Positions 18,985-27,864 are shown, counted from the first letter of the stretch. The stretch: DNA of 64,000 nucleotides from Sutterella sp. AM11-39 (GCF_003472385.1 NZ_QRLV01000001.1:62001-126000), one strand, 5' to 3'. Made by a program: numbers and translations. Notes: a model not told the origin generated them from the letters alone.

Positions 18985-19320
18985 ATGCAGACCATGCCCA
19001 ACATCACGATGGTAACTGACACCAACTTTGACTCGGTTGTCGCAGAAAGCCAAAAGCCCGTACTTCTTGCCATCGGCGCACAGTGGTGTCCTGACTGCCG
19101 CCGGCTCCAACCGCTGTTCATGCAATTCGCCAAGGACTACAGCGACAAACTGGTTTTTGCCAGTTGCGATTTCGACAACAACCCCGGCATCAAGGAAAAG
19201 TTCGATGTGCGTCACATCCCTGTGTTTGTCGTTCTCAAAGACGGCCAACCGGTCGACACGCTCATTGAGCCCAAGAGCATTGCTCCGTTCAAGGAATTTG
19301 TTGAAAAAGCAGTTGCCTAA
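18985..19320 (+). CDS. Thioredoxin-like protein
   Basis: The ATG at 18985, preceded by GAGGAA, gives a 111-residue single thioredoxin domain with the redox centre W-C-P-D-C (C35, C38) in [17 protein letters not shown] and the cis-proline loop [14 protein letters not shown]. The active site differs from the classical WCGPC, so redox potential and partners may differ. No signal peptide is present, so it is cytosolic. It is divergent from ftsK; the ~195-base space between them holds both promoters. A longer frame from 18874 lacks a ribosome site and was not used. Confidence 0.9.
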   Translation: MQTMPNITMVTDTNFDSVVAESQKPVLLAIGAQWCPDCRRLQPLFMQFAKDYSDKLVFASCDFDNNPGIKEKFDVRHIPVFVVLKDGQPVDTLIEPKSIAPFKEFVEKAVA

Positions 19321-19331
19321 CGTTGAGAAAT

Positions 19332-19359
19332 GGCGCTTTGAACCTCCGTTCGAGGCGCC
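19332..19359 (+). terminator. Hairpin after the thioredoxin gene
   Basis: GGCGCTTTGAAC (19332-19343) pairs with GTTCGAGGCGCC (19348-19359) at 10 of 12 positions with a 4-base loop; only a short T-rich tail follows. Confidence 0.55.
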
Positions 19360-19367
19360 TTAGGCTC

Positions 19368-19396
19368 TTGCTTTCAATGTCCGCCTCGGGCATAAT
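19368..19396 (+). promoter_or_regulatory. Sigma-70-type promoter for tRNA-Ala
   Basis: TTGCTT (19368-19373), 17-base spacer, CATAAT (19391-19396), about 45 bases before the tRNA. Confidence 0.55.
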
Positions 19397-19441
19397 GCCT
19401 CCTTCGCAGGCGTATGCTTGCGGTTGAAAAATTTGATCAGT

Positions 19442-19517
19442 GGGGGTGTAGCTCAGCTGGGAGAGCGCTGCGTTCGCAATGCAGAGGTCAGGGGTTCGAT
19501 CCCCCTCATCTCCACCA
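19442..19517 (+). tRNA. tRNA-Ala (anticodon CGC)
   Basis: All four arms fold: acceptor GGGGGTG with CATCTCC (two G-T pairs), D arm GCTC/GAGC, anticodon stem CTGCG/TGCAG with loop TTCGCAA (anticodon CGC, codon GCG), and a T arm with GGTTCGATCC. The CCA end is encoded at 19515-19517. Length is 76 bases. A terminator follows at 19526. Confidence 0.96.
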
Positions 19518-19525
19518 CTCAAAAG

Positions 19526-19559
19526 TCCGCCGATGTCCGCTCGCATCAGCGGATTTTTT
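19526..19559 (+). terminator. Terminator of tRNA-Ala
   Basis: TCCGC-c-GATG (19526-19535) pairs with CATC-a-GCGGA (19544-19553), followed by six T residues. Confidence 0.85.
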
Positions 19560-19732
19560 GTTTGCAACAAGGCCCTCAACCGCCAGGAAATGCTCGAACA
19601 GACGCATTGTCATATTAGGTTATATGGTATAGTCGAAAATGGGTTAATAGTTGCAAGAAATCTGAGATCCCGAGCTTGTCTGCCGGGACTCTTTTTGCAA
19701 TAGAAGAAAAACAAATTTTCGGGAGAAAACGG

Positions 19733-21130
19733 GTGAGTACACGACAAACCTGGTCAAGCCGCTTGACCTATATCCTGACCGTTGCCGGCGCGACGATCGG
19801 ATTCGGCGCAACTTGGCGCTTTCCTTATCTCGTCGGTGAAAACGGCGGTGGTGCATACGTGCTCACCTTCATTGCCGTCATGATGCTCGTCGGCATTCCC
19901 ATCATTCTCGTTGAAAACGTCATCGGCCGCCGCGCACAGGCCAACAGCGTCGACGCCTTTGCTTTGGCTGGCCGTGCTCCCGGCTATTCTCCGAGTCCCT
20001 TATGGAAACTCTTCGGCTACACGGGGCTTTTGGGCGCCTTCGGCATTCTCGCCTACTACATGGTAATCGGCGGCTGGGTGATCTCATACATCTGGCATAT
20101 TTTCCTCGGCGCCGCAGGCGTTGCCGGAGGCCTGGACCTTTCGAGTCCTATCACGAAAGAACTCACCGAAAGTTTCTATTCCGACACAATTGAACATTCG
20201 CCCTTTGCAATCACCTGCTACACGCTCGTCTTCGTTCTCATCAACTGGGTGATCCTGCGCAAAGGCGTCATTCAGGGCATCGAACGCTCGGTGAAGTACC
20301 TGATGCCTCTGTTGCTGCTGTGCCTGCTGATCATGGTGATTCGCAACCTCACGCTCGACGATGCAGCAGCCGGCGTGAGCTTCTACCTGACGCCTGACTT
20401 CTCCAAAATCACACCCCGACTTTTCCTTGACGTGCTCGGCCAGGTGTTCTTTGCCCTGTCACTTGGTTTCGGTGTGATGATCACGCTTTCTTCGCACCTG
20501 AACCAGAAGGAAGACATGGTCAAGACAGCTGTTATTACAGGCATCATCAATACGCTGGTGGCCGTAATGGCGGGCTTCATGATCTTTCCGTCGCTCTTTA
20601 GCGCTAATTTGGCTCCCGATTCCGGCCCGTCTCTGGTCTTCAAGTCTCTTCCGATCGCATTCTCCGAAATGTTCCTCGGCAACTTCTTTGCGATCGTCTT
20701 CTTCCTGTTGCTGGTGATTGCTGCTCTGACGACGTCGCTGACCATCTATCAAGTGATCATCAGCGTGCTTGTTGAACGTCTGCGCATCAGCCTGGGCCGC
20801 GCCATCAATCTGACGCTTGGCGGCATCTTCCTGTTCGGCAATCTGCCTTGCATTCTTGCCTATGGTCCGTGGCGCGACGTACGCATTCTCGATCGCAACA
20901 TTTTCGATGCGTTCGACTTTGTGAGCGGCAACATCTGCTTTGTGATCACAGCACTCGGCGCCACCATTTTCGTGGGTTGGATTATGAAAAACAACGCCAA
21001 GGACGAAATCGACAACTGCGGTACGCTGCCGCATAAAACCACCGGCCTTTGGTTTGTCTGGGTGCGTTATGTTATTCCGGTTGTGATCATTGCGATCTTC
21101 GCGTACGGCCTGCGAGGCTTCTTCGCCTAA
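19733..21130 (+). CDS. Sodium-dependent neurotransmitter-symporter-family (SNF) transporter
   Basis: The GTG at 19733 with GGGAGA upstream gives 465 residues with about 11-12 membrane helices. The first helix carries GATIGFGATWRFPYLVGENGGGAYVLTF, the Na+ and substrate site of LeuT-fold neurotransmitter:sodium symporters. Bacterial members import amino acids or related amines at the inner membrane. The specific substrate is not evident. A longer frame from 19676 has no ribosome site. The gene stands alone between a tRNA and a strong terminator. Confidence 0.93.
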   Translation: MSTRQTWSSRLTYILTVAGATIGFGATWRFPYLVGENGGGAYVLTFIAVMMLVGIPIILVENVIGRRAQANSVDAFALAGRAPGYSPSPLWKLFGYTGLLGAFGILAYYMVIGGWVISYIWHIFLGAAGVAGGLDLSSPITKELTESFYSDTIEHSPFAITCYTLVFVLINWVILRKGVIQGIERSVKYLMPLLLLCLLIMVIRNLTLDDAAAGVSFYLTPDFSKITPRLFLDVLGQVFFALSLGFGVMITLSSHLNQKEDMVKTAVITGIINTLVAVMAGFMIFPSLFSANLAPDSGPSLVFKSLPIAFSEMFLGNFFAIVFFLLLVIAALTTSLTIYQVIISVLVERLRISLGRAINLTLGGIFLFGNLPCILAYGPWRDVRILDRNIFDAFDFVSGNICFVITALGATIFVGWIMKNNAKDEIDNCGTLPHKTTGLWFVWVRYVIPVVIIAIFAYGLRGFFA

Positions 21131-21154
21131 CAGCGGGTTGTATCCGATCGGACA

Positions 21155-21189
21155 GGAAGCGCTTCTAACTTGAGGCGCTTCCTTTTTTT
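21155..21189 (+). terminator. Rho-independent terminator of the SNF transporter gene
   Basis: GGAAGCGC (21155-21162) pairs perfectly with GCGCTTCC (21175-21182) and seven T residues follow. Confidence 0.92.
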
Positions 21190-21274
21190 GTTCCTCCGGA
21201 TTGCCCGTTTCTGCCAAATTCTTGTTCACTGTTGTCGTACGTCTTTCGAGCTATGGCATCCTGAAAAAGCACGG

Positions 21275-21303
21275 GTATCATACGAAAAGCAAAAACATCA
21301 TAC
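21275..21303. promoter_or_regulatory. TCATAC direct repeats upstream of the ABC importer
   Basis: TCATAC occurs at 21278-21283 and 21298-21303, exactly 20 bases apart (about two helical turns), and the first copy lies in the near-palindrome GTATCATAC. TCATAC is one half of the E. coli NikR operator (GTATGA-N16-TCATAC), but here the halves are direct rather than inverted. Candidate metal-regulator site only. Confidence 0.3.
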
Positions 21304-21342
21304 TGGCGGCAGTCGCGCGCCGTCCTCTTTGAGATTTCGGAT

Positions 21343-22467
21343 ATGCTCGGTCGTCTTTTTCAATCCGCTACCCTTGTTTTGCTTTTCGGCATGTTGTCGC
21401 TGAGTGCCGCTGCCGCCCCCATAACCGTCACCGATCTCGAGAATCGCACGATCACGCTCAAAGAGACGCCGCAGCGCATCGTCGTGGGAAACTACATCCT
21501 TAACTTTCTGATGGTGGGCGGAACCGAGAGTTTGAAAAAAGTCGTCGCCCTGCCTCAGGACGGCTGGCAGGCCACGCGTTTTGGCGAATACACTGCGCTG
21601 ATGAAGTCTTTTCCTGAGATCAAGAAAATCCCGAGCATCGGCGGCTACCACGACAACATTCTCAACACGGAAAAGATCATTTCGCTCAAGCCCGATCTCC
21701 TGCTGATCAACAAGAGCCAGTACGCCGACAACAACAAACGCGTCGAAGTTCTTCAGAAAGCCGGCATTCCGACCGTGGTGCTCGACTACCACGCGCTTAC
21801 CGCTGCCAATCACACTCAAAGTACGAAAATCCTAGGCGAACTGCTCAATCAGAAATCCACGGCCGAAAGTCTGAATCGACGCTATCTTGAAATTGCCGAC
21901 ATCGTTCGCGAGCGCGTCTCCAAACTCCCCGAATCAGCCAAAGCCCGCCGCGTCTACGTCGAAACCGGAAGCAAAGGCCCGGGCGAATATGGCAACACAT
22001 ACAACAAGGGCGTGCTCTGGGGCGGCATTCTCAATCAACTGCAGGCAAACAATATTGCTGCGGACATGAAGCAGCCCTACGCAGCACTTTCCCGCGAATA
22101 CGTGATAGCACACAATCCGCAAATTGTTGTCATCACCGGCAGCATCTGGCAAGGTGCTCATGACACCGATCAAATGCGCATGGGGCTTTCCGTCTCCCCC
22201 AAAGAAGCACAATCGCGGCTGCGAGGCTTTGCCTCTCGTCCCGAATGGAAAACCCTTGAAGCCGTCAAAACCGGAGAGATCTACGGCGTTGACCACGGCT
22301 CTCTCCGCTCCATGGTTGACTACACGTATCTGATGGATCTCGCCAAAATCATCTACCCTGAAACATTTGCCGATTTTGATCCGCTTGCCGAATACAACCG
22401 TTTCTGGAAAACATATCTGCCTGAAGTTGACGGCTCGGGAACATTCTTCATCAAGCTCGAACGCTAA
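21343..22467 (+). CDS. ABC importer periplasmic binding protein (Fe-siderophore/metal type)
   Basis: A 374-residue exported protein with signal peptide MLGRLFQSATLVLLFGMLSLSAAAA. The body has the class III binding-protein fold: PITVTDLENRTITLKETPQRIVV at the N-terminus, IPSIGGYHDNILNTEKIISLKPDLLLIN for lobe one, and the long linking helix before PQIVVITGSIW for lobe two. Such proteins deliver iron-siderophores, haem, cobalamin or nickel/cobalt chelates to FecCD-type permeases. It is directly followed (24 bases) by the permease. The ligand is unknown; the His-rich ATPase of the same system hints at a metal. Confidence 0.9.
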   Translation: MLGRLFQSATLVLLFGMLSLSAAAAPITVTDLENRTITLKETPQRIVVGNYILNFLMVGGTESLKKVVALPQDGWQATRFGEYTALMKSFPEIKKIPSIGGYHDNILNTEKIISLKPDLLLINKSQYADNNKRVEVLQKAGIPTVVLDYHALTAANHTQSTKILGELLNQKSTAESLNRRYLEIADIVRERVSKLPESAKARRVYVETGSKGPGEYGNTYNKGVLWGGILNQLQANNIAADMKQPYAALSREYVIAHNPQIVVITGSIWQGAHDTDQMRMGLSVSPKEAQSRLRGFASRPEWKTLEAVKTGEIYGVDHGSLRSMVDYTYLMDLAKIIYPETFADFDPLAEYNRFWKTYLPEVDGSGTFFIKLER

Positions 22468-22491
22468 ACCGATCGCAAAGGAAATCGTACC

Positions 22492-23529
22492 GTGAGCTGC
22501 GACCTGCAATACCGACTTCAAAGCCGAAAACGCCTGCGGATTCTCGCTGCCGGTGTTGTCGGAGTCGTTTTGCTTGCCTTAGCAGACCTGATGACGGGCT
22601 CTTCCGGCATGAAACTTGCCGCGGTGCTTCAGGCTCTGCTGCAAGGGCCAGAAGCCGGCACAGCTGAAGCCGTCATCGTCTGGTCCATTCGTCTGCCGAT
22701 GACGCTGACGGCTTTCTTCGTGGGGGCCGCCTTATCGTTGGCTGGTCTGCAAATTCAAAACATCACCGGCAATGCATTGGCAAGTCCATCAACACTGGGG
22801 ATTTCCTCAGCCGCCGGATTCGGCGCAGCCGGCGCCATCACCGCCGGATTTACGATTTTCGGTATGCTTTGGCTCGGCACGGCGCTTGCCGCTTTTTCCA
22901 TGGCCATCATCGTGTCTGCGGCCATCTACTGGCTCGGCGGCCGGCGCGGCATGTCGCCTTCGACCGTGATCCTTGCGGGCATCGTCATGAACTTCTTTTT
23001 CATGGCTCTGCAGCAATTCCTGCAGTACCATGCAAGCCCTGAAGTCGCGCAACTCATCAGCGGCTGGACCTTCGGAAATCTGGAGCGCAGCACATGGACC
23101 AGCACGGCAGCAGCCGCTGGCGCCGTGATCGCCGCAGCGGCATATTTGATCGGGCGCTCGTGGGAGTTAACGACGCTCACCATCGGTGAAGAAAGAGCCT
23201 TGAGCCTGGGCGTTCCCGTGCGTCGTCTTCGCGTTGTCGCTTTTGGCATTAGTGCGCTGTTGATCGCCTGCTCTGTTTCCTTTATCGGAACCGTCAGCTT
23301 CGTCGGATTGGTTGCACCGCATCTGGCCAAATTGACGCTCGGTGAAGATCAGCGCTATCTTTTGCCGGGAAGTCTTTTGACCGGCGCCATGCTGATGCTC
23401 GCAAGTTCCGTGGCCGCTAAACTGCTCTCGGCCGGCGCCGTCCTACCGGTCGGCATCGTCACAAGTCTTGTGGGTGTGCCGTTCTTGCTTGTTTTACTTT
23501 TGCGCAGCACTCACGCCCGTTACGCCTAA
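22492..23529 (+). CDS. ABC importer permease, FecCD/BtuC family
   Basis: The 345-residue inner-membrane protein has about ten helices and the family signatures VWSIRLPMTLTAFFVGAALSLAG, NALASPSTLGISSAAGFGAA near the periplasmic side and SFVGLVAPHLAKLTLG in the cytoplasmic coupling helix that contacts the ATPase. It starts at a GTG with AAGGAAA upstream. The cognate ATPase is not the next gene but lies 2.5 kb downstream at 26076, after three rhamnose genes. Confidence 0.93.
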   Translation: MSCDLQYRLQSRKRLRILAAGVVGVVLLALADLMTGSSGMKLAAVLQALLQGPEAGTAEAVIVWSIRLPMTLTAFFVGAALSLAGLQIQNITGNALASPSTLGISSAAGFGAAGAITAGFTIFGMLWLGTALAAFSMAIIVSAAIYWLGGRRGMSPSTVILAGIVMNFFFMALQQFLQYHASPEVAQLISGWTFGNLERSTWTSTAAAAGAVIAAAAYLIGRSWELTTLTIGEERALSLGVPVRRLRVVAFGISALLIACSVSFIGTVSFVGLVAPHLAKLTLGEDQRYLLPGSLLTGAMLMLASSVAAKLLSAGAVLPVGIVTSLVGVPFLLVLLLRSTHARYA

Positions 23530-23581
23530 GCCGCGTCATTGCTTTGTTTCTGAGACCTCGAAACTATCGAGAAGTTCGCTC

Positions 23582-24157
23582 ATGCAGATTCTTTCAACCG
23601 CCATCGCCGACATTGTGCTGCTTGCGCCCGCCGTCTACCGAGACGATCGCGGCTATTTCCTGGAGTCATACAACCGCCGTACGCTTGCTTCGCTCGGCAT
23701 CCAAATTGACTTTTCGCAGGACAGCGCCTCGTTTTCTCGGCGAGGCACACTAAGAGGACTGCATTTTCAGAAGGGCGAGCACGCTCAAACCAAACTCGTG
23801 CGTGCGGTATGCGGTCGCATTCTGGATGTGGCGCTGGATATTCGAGCGGGTTCCCCCACCTTCGGACAGTATGTTGCAGCCGAACTCTCCGACGAAAACA
23901 ATCTGCAGATGTACATTCCCAAAGGGTTCGCTCACGGCTTTGCTGTTCTCTCTGAGATCGCGCATGTGGCTTATAAAACCGACGCCTACTACGCCCCCGA
24001 AAGCGAGGGTGCGATCAATGCCACAGATCCGGATCTTGCCATTGATTGGCAACTGGGCGGCACCGTTTGCCTGCAGTCCGGCAAGGACAGAGCGGCCTCT
24101 TCCTGGCAGCATTATTGCCAAGCGCCCGCCTTCCACTATGAAGGAGCTCGCAAATGA
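23582..24157 (+). CDS. rfbC: dTDP-4-dehydrorhamnose 3,5-epimerase
   Basis: A 191-residue cupin enzyme of dTDP-L-rhamnose synthesis, converting dTDP-4-keto-6-deoxyglucose to dTDP-4-keto-rhamnose. Landmarks are VYRDDRGYFLESYNRR, SFSRRGTLRGLHFQ with the catalytic-site histidine, RILDVALDIRAGSPTFGQY and IPKGFAHGFAVLSE. The ATG at 23582 gives the usual family length; the frame could extend upstream into the permease gene but that is not coding. It overlaps rfbD by four bases. Confidence 0.95.
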   Translation: MQILSTAIADIVLLAPAVYRDDRGYFLESYNRRTLASLGIQIDFSQDSASFSRRGTLRGLHFQKGEHAQTKLVRAVCGRILDVALDIRAGSPTFGQYVAAELSDENNLQMYIPKGFAHGFAVLSEIAHVAYKTDAYYAPESEGAINATDPDLAIDWQLGGTVCLQSGKDRAASSWQHYCQAPAFHYEGARK

Positions 24158-24993
24158 TCTTGATCACTGGCGCCAGCGGTCAATTGGGACAAGCGCTTAC
24201 CGCGCTCTGTCAAAGACGAGGCATCGCTTGCCGTGCGTATTCTCGTCAGCAACTGGACATCTGCAATCAAGCCCGCGTAAAAGCTTGTTTTGACCTCGAG
24301 TCCTTCGACTGCGTAATCAATTGCGCGGCCTACACCGCCGTTGACGCCGCCGAAAATGATCCGCAAACCGCTTTTGCCGTCAATGCCGAGGGGCCCCGGA
24401 TTCTTGCCAAAAGCGGCGTACCGGTTATTCACGTGTCAACTGATTATGTCTTTGACGGAAAAAGTTCTTTGCCATACGGCACCGATGCCCCCGTCAATCC
24501 GCTCTCGGTTTACGGCCGCAGCAAGCGCGCCGGAGAAACCGCGCTTCTCTCAGGCGGCTTTTCGGGCCTGATCGTGCGCACGGCATGGCTTTACAGTAAG
24601 AAAGCGGGCAGCCGCAATTTCTATCAAACCATACGGCAACTCGCATCAAAACAAAACAATCTGCGCGTCGTCAACGACCAGATCGGCGCGCCCACGCTTG
24701 TCGATGATCTGGCAAAAGCATTAGTTTCGCTCTACGAGCAAAAGGCACACCTGAAACCAATGCGGCTTTTACACTTTACCAACGCAGGAAGCGGCTCGTG
24801 GTATGACTTTGCCTGTGCCATCGTGCGGCATCTCGATTTGTCCTGCTGCATCGAGCCCATTGCTACGAGCGACTATCCGACAAAAGCAAAACGACCGTCC
24901 TACAGCGTGTTGTCGCTCGACTCGCTGCAATCTTACGCAATTGAGCCGCGGCATTGGCTGACGGCCTTGACGGAAGATTCTTCCCATGTTTGA
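24154..24993 (+). CDS. rfbD: dTDP-4-dehydrorhamnose reductase
   Basis: A 279-residue short-chain-dehydrogenase-type reductase that makes dTDP-L-rhamnose with NAD(P)H. The Rossmann motif ILITGASGQLGQAL is at the N-terminus, INCAAYTAVDAAENDPQTAFAVN follows, and the catalytic YxxxK is in PLSVYGRSKRAGE. It overlaps rfbC by four bases and rfbB by eight, so the three are translated as one unit. Confidence 0.96.
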   Translation: MILITGASGQLGQALTALCQRRGIACRAYSRQQLDICNQARVKACFDLESFDCVINCAAYTAVDAAENDPQTAFAVNAEGPRILAKSGVPVIHVSTDYVFDGKSSLPYGTDAPVNPLSVYGRSKRAGETALLSGGFSGLIVRTAWLYSKKAGSRNFYQTIRQLASKQNNLRVVNDQIGAPTLVDDLAKALVSLYEQKAHLKPMRLLHFTNAGSGSWYDFACAIVRHLDLSCCIEPIATSDYPTKAKRPSYSVLSLDSLQSYAIEPRHWLTALTEDSSHV

Positions 24994-26029
24994 AAAAAGC
25001 ATTCTCGTCACCGGCGGCGCCGGCTTTATCGGAATCAATTTCGTGGCGTACTTTGCGCACACCTACCCGAACTATCGTCTGATCGACCTGGATGCGCTCA
25101 CCTACGCGGGTTCTCGCTACGCCTTTGACGCACAAGCGCAAATGCCAAACGTCGTGCCTGTCGAAGGTGACATCCGCAATGCCGAGCTCATTCGCGATCT
25201 CCTCGAAAAATACGACATCACGGGTGTCATCCATTTTGCCGCTGAAAGCCACGTTGACAATTCCATCGTCGATCCTCTGCTTTTTGTCGACACCAATGTC
25301 AACGGAACCGTGGCGCTGTTAAACGAATCCCTTCGCTACTGGAAACGCAAGAGCTGTCTGGCTCAAGCCCGCTTTCATCACATTTCCACCGATGAAGTCT
25401 ACGGAAGCCTCGGCGAGGAGGGCTTTTTCACAGAAAAAACGCCCTATGCGCCCAACGGCCCCTATTCGGCAAGCAAAGCCGCTTCGGACCTGCTCGTTCG
25501 CGCCTATTGCCGCACGTACGGCTTGAACGCGACGATTTCTAACTGCTCCAACAACTACGGCCCCTGGCAGCACAGCGAAAAACTCATTCCCACCATCATC
25601 CGCAAGGCTCTTGCGCACGAAGCGATACCGCTTTACGGCAACGGCAGCAACGTGCGCGATTGGATTTGGGTGATGGACCACTGTCGCGCCGTTGACAAAA
25701 TCTTTCACGACGGTCAAGCCGGCGAAAGCTATAACGTGGGCAGTCACGAGGAACACTCGAATCTGGACATGATGCGCATCGTCTGCCGTCTGTTGGATCG
25801 ACTCGAACCCTGGAACGGACACAGCTACGAAGAGCTCATCAAAAACGTCACCGATCGCCCCGGTCACGATTTCCGCTATGCCATTGACGCAAGCAAAATC
25901 CGCCGTGAGCTCGGCTGGAACCCCGAAATGTCATTTGAAACCGGCATCAAACAAACGGTACAGTGGTATCTGAGCCTTCATCGCCAACGCACAAATCAAT
26001 ACAAAATAAACGACGAAGACGAAAGATAA
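24986..26029 (+). CDS. rfbB: dTDP-glucose 4,6-dehydratase
   Basis: A 347-residue extended SDR enzyme that makes dTDP-4-keto-6-deoxyglucose. It shows ILVTGGAGFIGINFV, FAAESHVDNSI, the STDEVYGSL loop with the catalytic acids, YSASKAASDLLVRAY with the YxxxK pair, NCSNNYGPWQ and the C-terminal GHDFRYAIDASKIRRELGW. With rfbC and rfbD it completes three of the four steps; rfbA (glucose-1-phosphate thymidylyltransferase) is not in the window. Confidence 0.96.
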   Translation: MFEKSILVTGGAGFIGINFVAYFAHTYPNYRLIDLDALTYAGSRYAFDAQAQMPNVVPVEGDIRNAELIRDLLEKYDITGVIHFAAESHVDNSIVDPLLFVDTNVNGTVALLNESLRYWKRKSCLAQARFHHISTDEVYGSLGEEGFFTEKTPYAPNGPYSASKAASDLLVRAYCRTYGLNATISNCSNNYGPWQHSEKLIPTIIRKALAHEAIPLYGNGSNVRDWIWVMDHCRAVDKIFHDGQAGESYNVGSHEEHSNLDMMRIVCRLLDRLEPWNGHSYEELIKNVTDRPGHDFRYAIDASKIRRELGWNPEMSFETGIKQTVQWYLSLHRQRTNQYKINDEDER

Positions 26030-26075
26030 CAGCAAAAGTCACCTTTCAAAAGAGAAATCTCACAAGGACTGAGCT

Positions 26076-26909
26076 ATGGGGCACACTCATCCGCACGACC
26101 ATGACCATCATCACGAAAGCCTATTGAGCGGGCTCGACCGACCGGTTCACACCGACCTGAAACTAAGCATCGAGAACCTTTCTGTGTCGTTCGGCAGCAA
26201 AACCGTTCTCTCCGACGTTTCGGCTGACATCGCAGGCGGCGAACTGGTAAGCGTCATCGGTCAGAATGGTTGCGGCAAAACCACATTGCTCAAAGCCGTG
26301 GCAGGGCTCGTGAAAGCAACCGGGCGAGTGCTCGCCACCGAAAACAGCAAAACCCTCTCCAACAGCGCCGTGGCGTATGTTCCTCAGCTCACCGCCGTCC
26401 AGAGTCGCCTCACGGTGTTTGAAATGGTGTTGCTCGGACTCGTGAATGATCTTTCGCTTACGGTCGACGGCAAAACGTTTGACCGCGTTGATGCAGTACT
26501 TCACGCCATGCACATTAATGAACTAGCCTCCGAACCGGTCCTGTCTCTGTCGGGCGGCCAAAAGCAACTCGTTTTCATGGCGCAGGCTTTTGTTTCCTCT
26601 CCGCGCGTGTTGCTGCTTGACGAACCCACAAGCGCTCTGGACCTGCGTCATCAGCTCATCGTGATGCAAGCGGCACGCCGATACACCGAGCGCACGGGTG
26701 CCGCAACCGTGTGCGTCGTGCATGACCTGATGGTCGCCGCCCGCTTTTCCGATCGTCTCATCATGCTTGACCACGGTCGCGTGCGAGCCTGCGGCACTCC
26801 AAAAGAAGTATTAAAGCCCGATATGCTCGAAGCCGTGTATCGTGTGAGCACTCATGTGGGCCTGACCGAACCGGGCTTTATCAACGTGGTGCCGATCGAA
26901 CCGCTTTGA
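26076..26909 (+). CDS. ABC importer ATPase (FecE/FepC type) with His-rich N-terminus
   Basis: The 277-residue ATPase shows Walker A GQNGCGKTTLLKAV, signature LSGGQKQLVFMAQAF, Walker B VLLLDEPTSALDLRHQ and the H-loop in VCVVHDLMVAA. The extra N-terminus has seven histidines in residues 3-13 (MGHTHPHDHDHHHE), as seen in some metal-handling proteins. The start is fixed by AAGGA upstream of the ATG at 26076. It is the best partner for the permease at 22492; the rfb genes lie between them. Substrate is probably a metal or metal chelate, which is inference. Confidence 0.9.
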   Translation: MGHTHPHDHDHHHESLLSGLDRPVHTDLKLSIENLSVSFGSKTVLSDVSADIAGGELVSVIGQNGCGKTTLLKAVAGLVKATGRVLATENSKTLSNSAVAYVPQLTAVQSRLTVFEMVLLGLVNDLSLTVDGKTFDRVDAVLHAMHINELASEPVLSLSGGQKQLVFMAQAFVSSPRVLLLDEPTSALDLRHQLIVMQAARRYTERTGAATVCVVHDLMVAARFSDRLIMLDHGRVRACGTPKEVLKPDMLEAVYRVSTHVGLTEPGFINVVPIEPL

Positions 26910-26926
26910 ACCCAGCGCAAACAAAA

Positions 26927-26956
26927 GCACCGGGCGAGAAACATTCGCACCGGTGC
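26927..26956 (-). terminator. Terminator of the FKBP gene
   Basis: GCACCGG (26927-26933) pairs with CCGGTGC (26950-26956). On the minus strand it is followed by TTTTGTTTG, so it mainly serves the FKBP gene; it may also stop the convergent ABC transcript. Confidence 0.75.
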
Positions 26957-26982
26957 CTATCGTCGACTCCGAGAATCAGCCG

Positions 26983-27654
26983 TTACATTTTGGCGACTTT
27001 GGTGAGCTCAACGTCAAAAATCAGCGTAGCGTAGGGAGGGATCACACCGGGGTAACCCTGTGCGCCGTAGGCGAGATTGTAGGGAATCGTAAGCTTGCGC
27101 TTACCTCCCACCTTCATGCCTTCAATGCCCTGCTCCCAGCCGGCAATCACCATACCCTGTCCAAGCGGGAATTCGATCGGCTCACCGCGCGGGATGCTCG
27201 AATCAAACACCGTACCGTCGGTGAGCTTGCCCGTATAGTGCACGCTCACAACCATACCGGGCTTGGCTTCTTCTCCGGTACCGATCTGCACTTCATCAAT
27301 TTCGAGCTCGCCGGGTTCGGGCACTTCCTCCACCTCGAGAAGCTCAACTTCAAATTCGAGCGTTGCATTGGGAGGAATCACGCCGCCGGCGCCGTATTCG
27401 CCGTAGCCGTATTCAGGAGCAATCACAAGCTTGCGCTTGCCGCCCACCTTCATGCCGGCAAAACCTTCGTCCCAACCGCGGATCACCTGACCGGCACCAA
27501 GCGTAAAGTCAAACGGCTGGCCACGCGGAATACTCGAATCGAACACCGTGCCGTCGGTGAGTTTGCCCGTGTAATGCACGGTGATGCGCGCGCCTTTTTT
27601 TGCTTCGGCGCCGTCGCCGACCACGATGTCGGTAATCTGAAGAGGTTCGGTCAT
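26983..27654 (-). CDS. Tandem-domain FKBP-type peptidyl-prolyl isomerase
   Basis: This 223-residue protein contains two complete FKBP domains, residues about 1-108 and 112-223. Both carry [20 protein letters not shown], a GW ([18 protein letters not shown] and [18 protein letters not shown]) and a YG-GVIPPxATLxFxVEL end. Most small bacterial FKBPs have only one domain, so this arose by duplication and fusion. There is no signal peptide, so it acts in the cytosol, accelerating proline isomerisation in folding proteins. It is divergent from the trp leader and single-gene. Confidence 0.95.
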   Translation of the reverse strand: MTEPLQITDIVVGDGAEAKKGARITVHYTGKLTDGTVFDSSIPRGQPFDFTLGAGQVIRGWDEGFAGMKVGGKRKLVIAPEYGYGEYGAGGVIPPNATLEFEVELLEVEEVPEPGELEIDEVQIGTGEEAKPGMVVSVHYTGKLTDGTVFDSSIPRGEPIEFPLGQGMVIAGWEQGIEGMKVGGKRKLTIPYNLAYGAQGYPGVIPPYATLIFDVELTKVAKM

Positions 27655-27864
27655 ATTTTGGTTTCCGTTGTTTAGGCCGTCGGTTTGCGGCCAAATGGTT
27701 GAACTTGGCCCGTATCTTGCCGAGATTTCCTCGTTGGAGCAAATCTTTGGCTCTCAAATGCTGTCTCTAGGCAAGTTACCTTATTGCGGCTTACCGAAAG
27801 TCTAGGTAAAGTAAGCGCAACAATCGGTACGTTCTACCGAAAATTCTCTTTTCTTGGATAACAG

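Noticed and set aside
19414..19632. Short frames across the tRNA-Ala gene
   Set aside because: They overlap a clear tRNA and its terminator and have no ribosome site.
23468..23581. N-terminal extension of rfbC
   Set aside because: It overlaps the permease 3' end; the ATG at 23582 gives the standard enzyme length.
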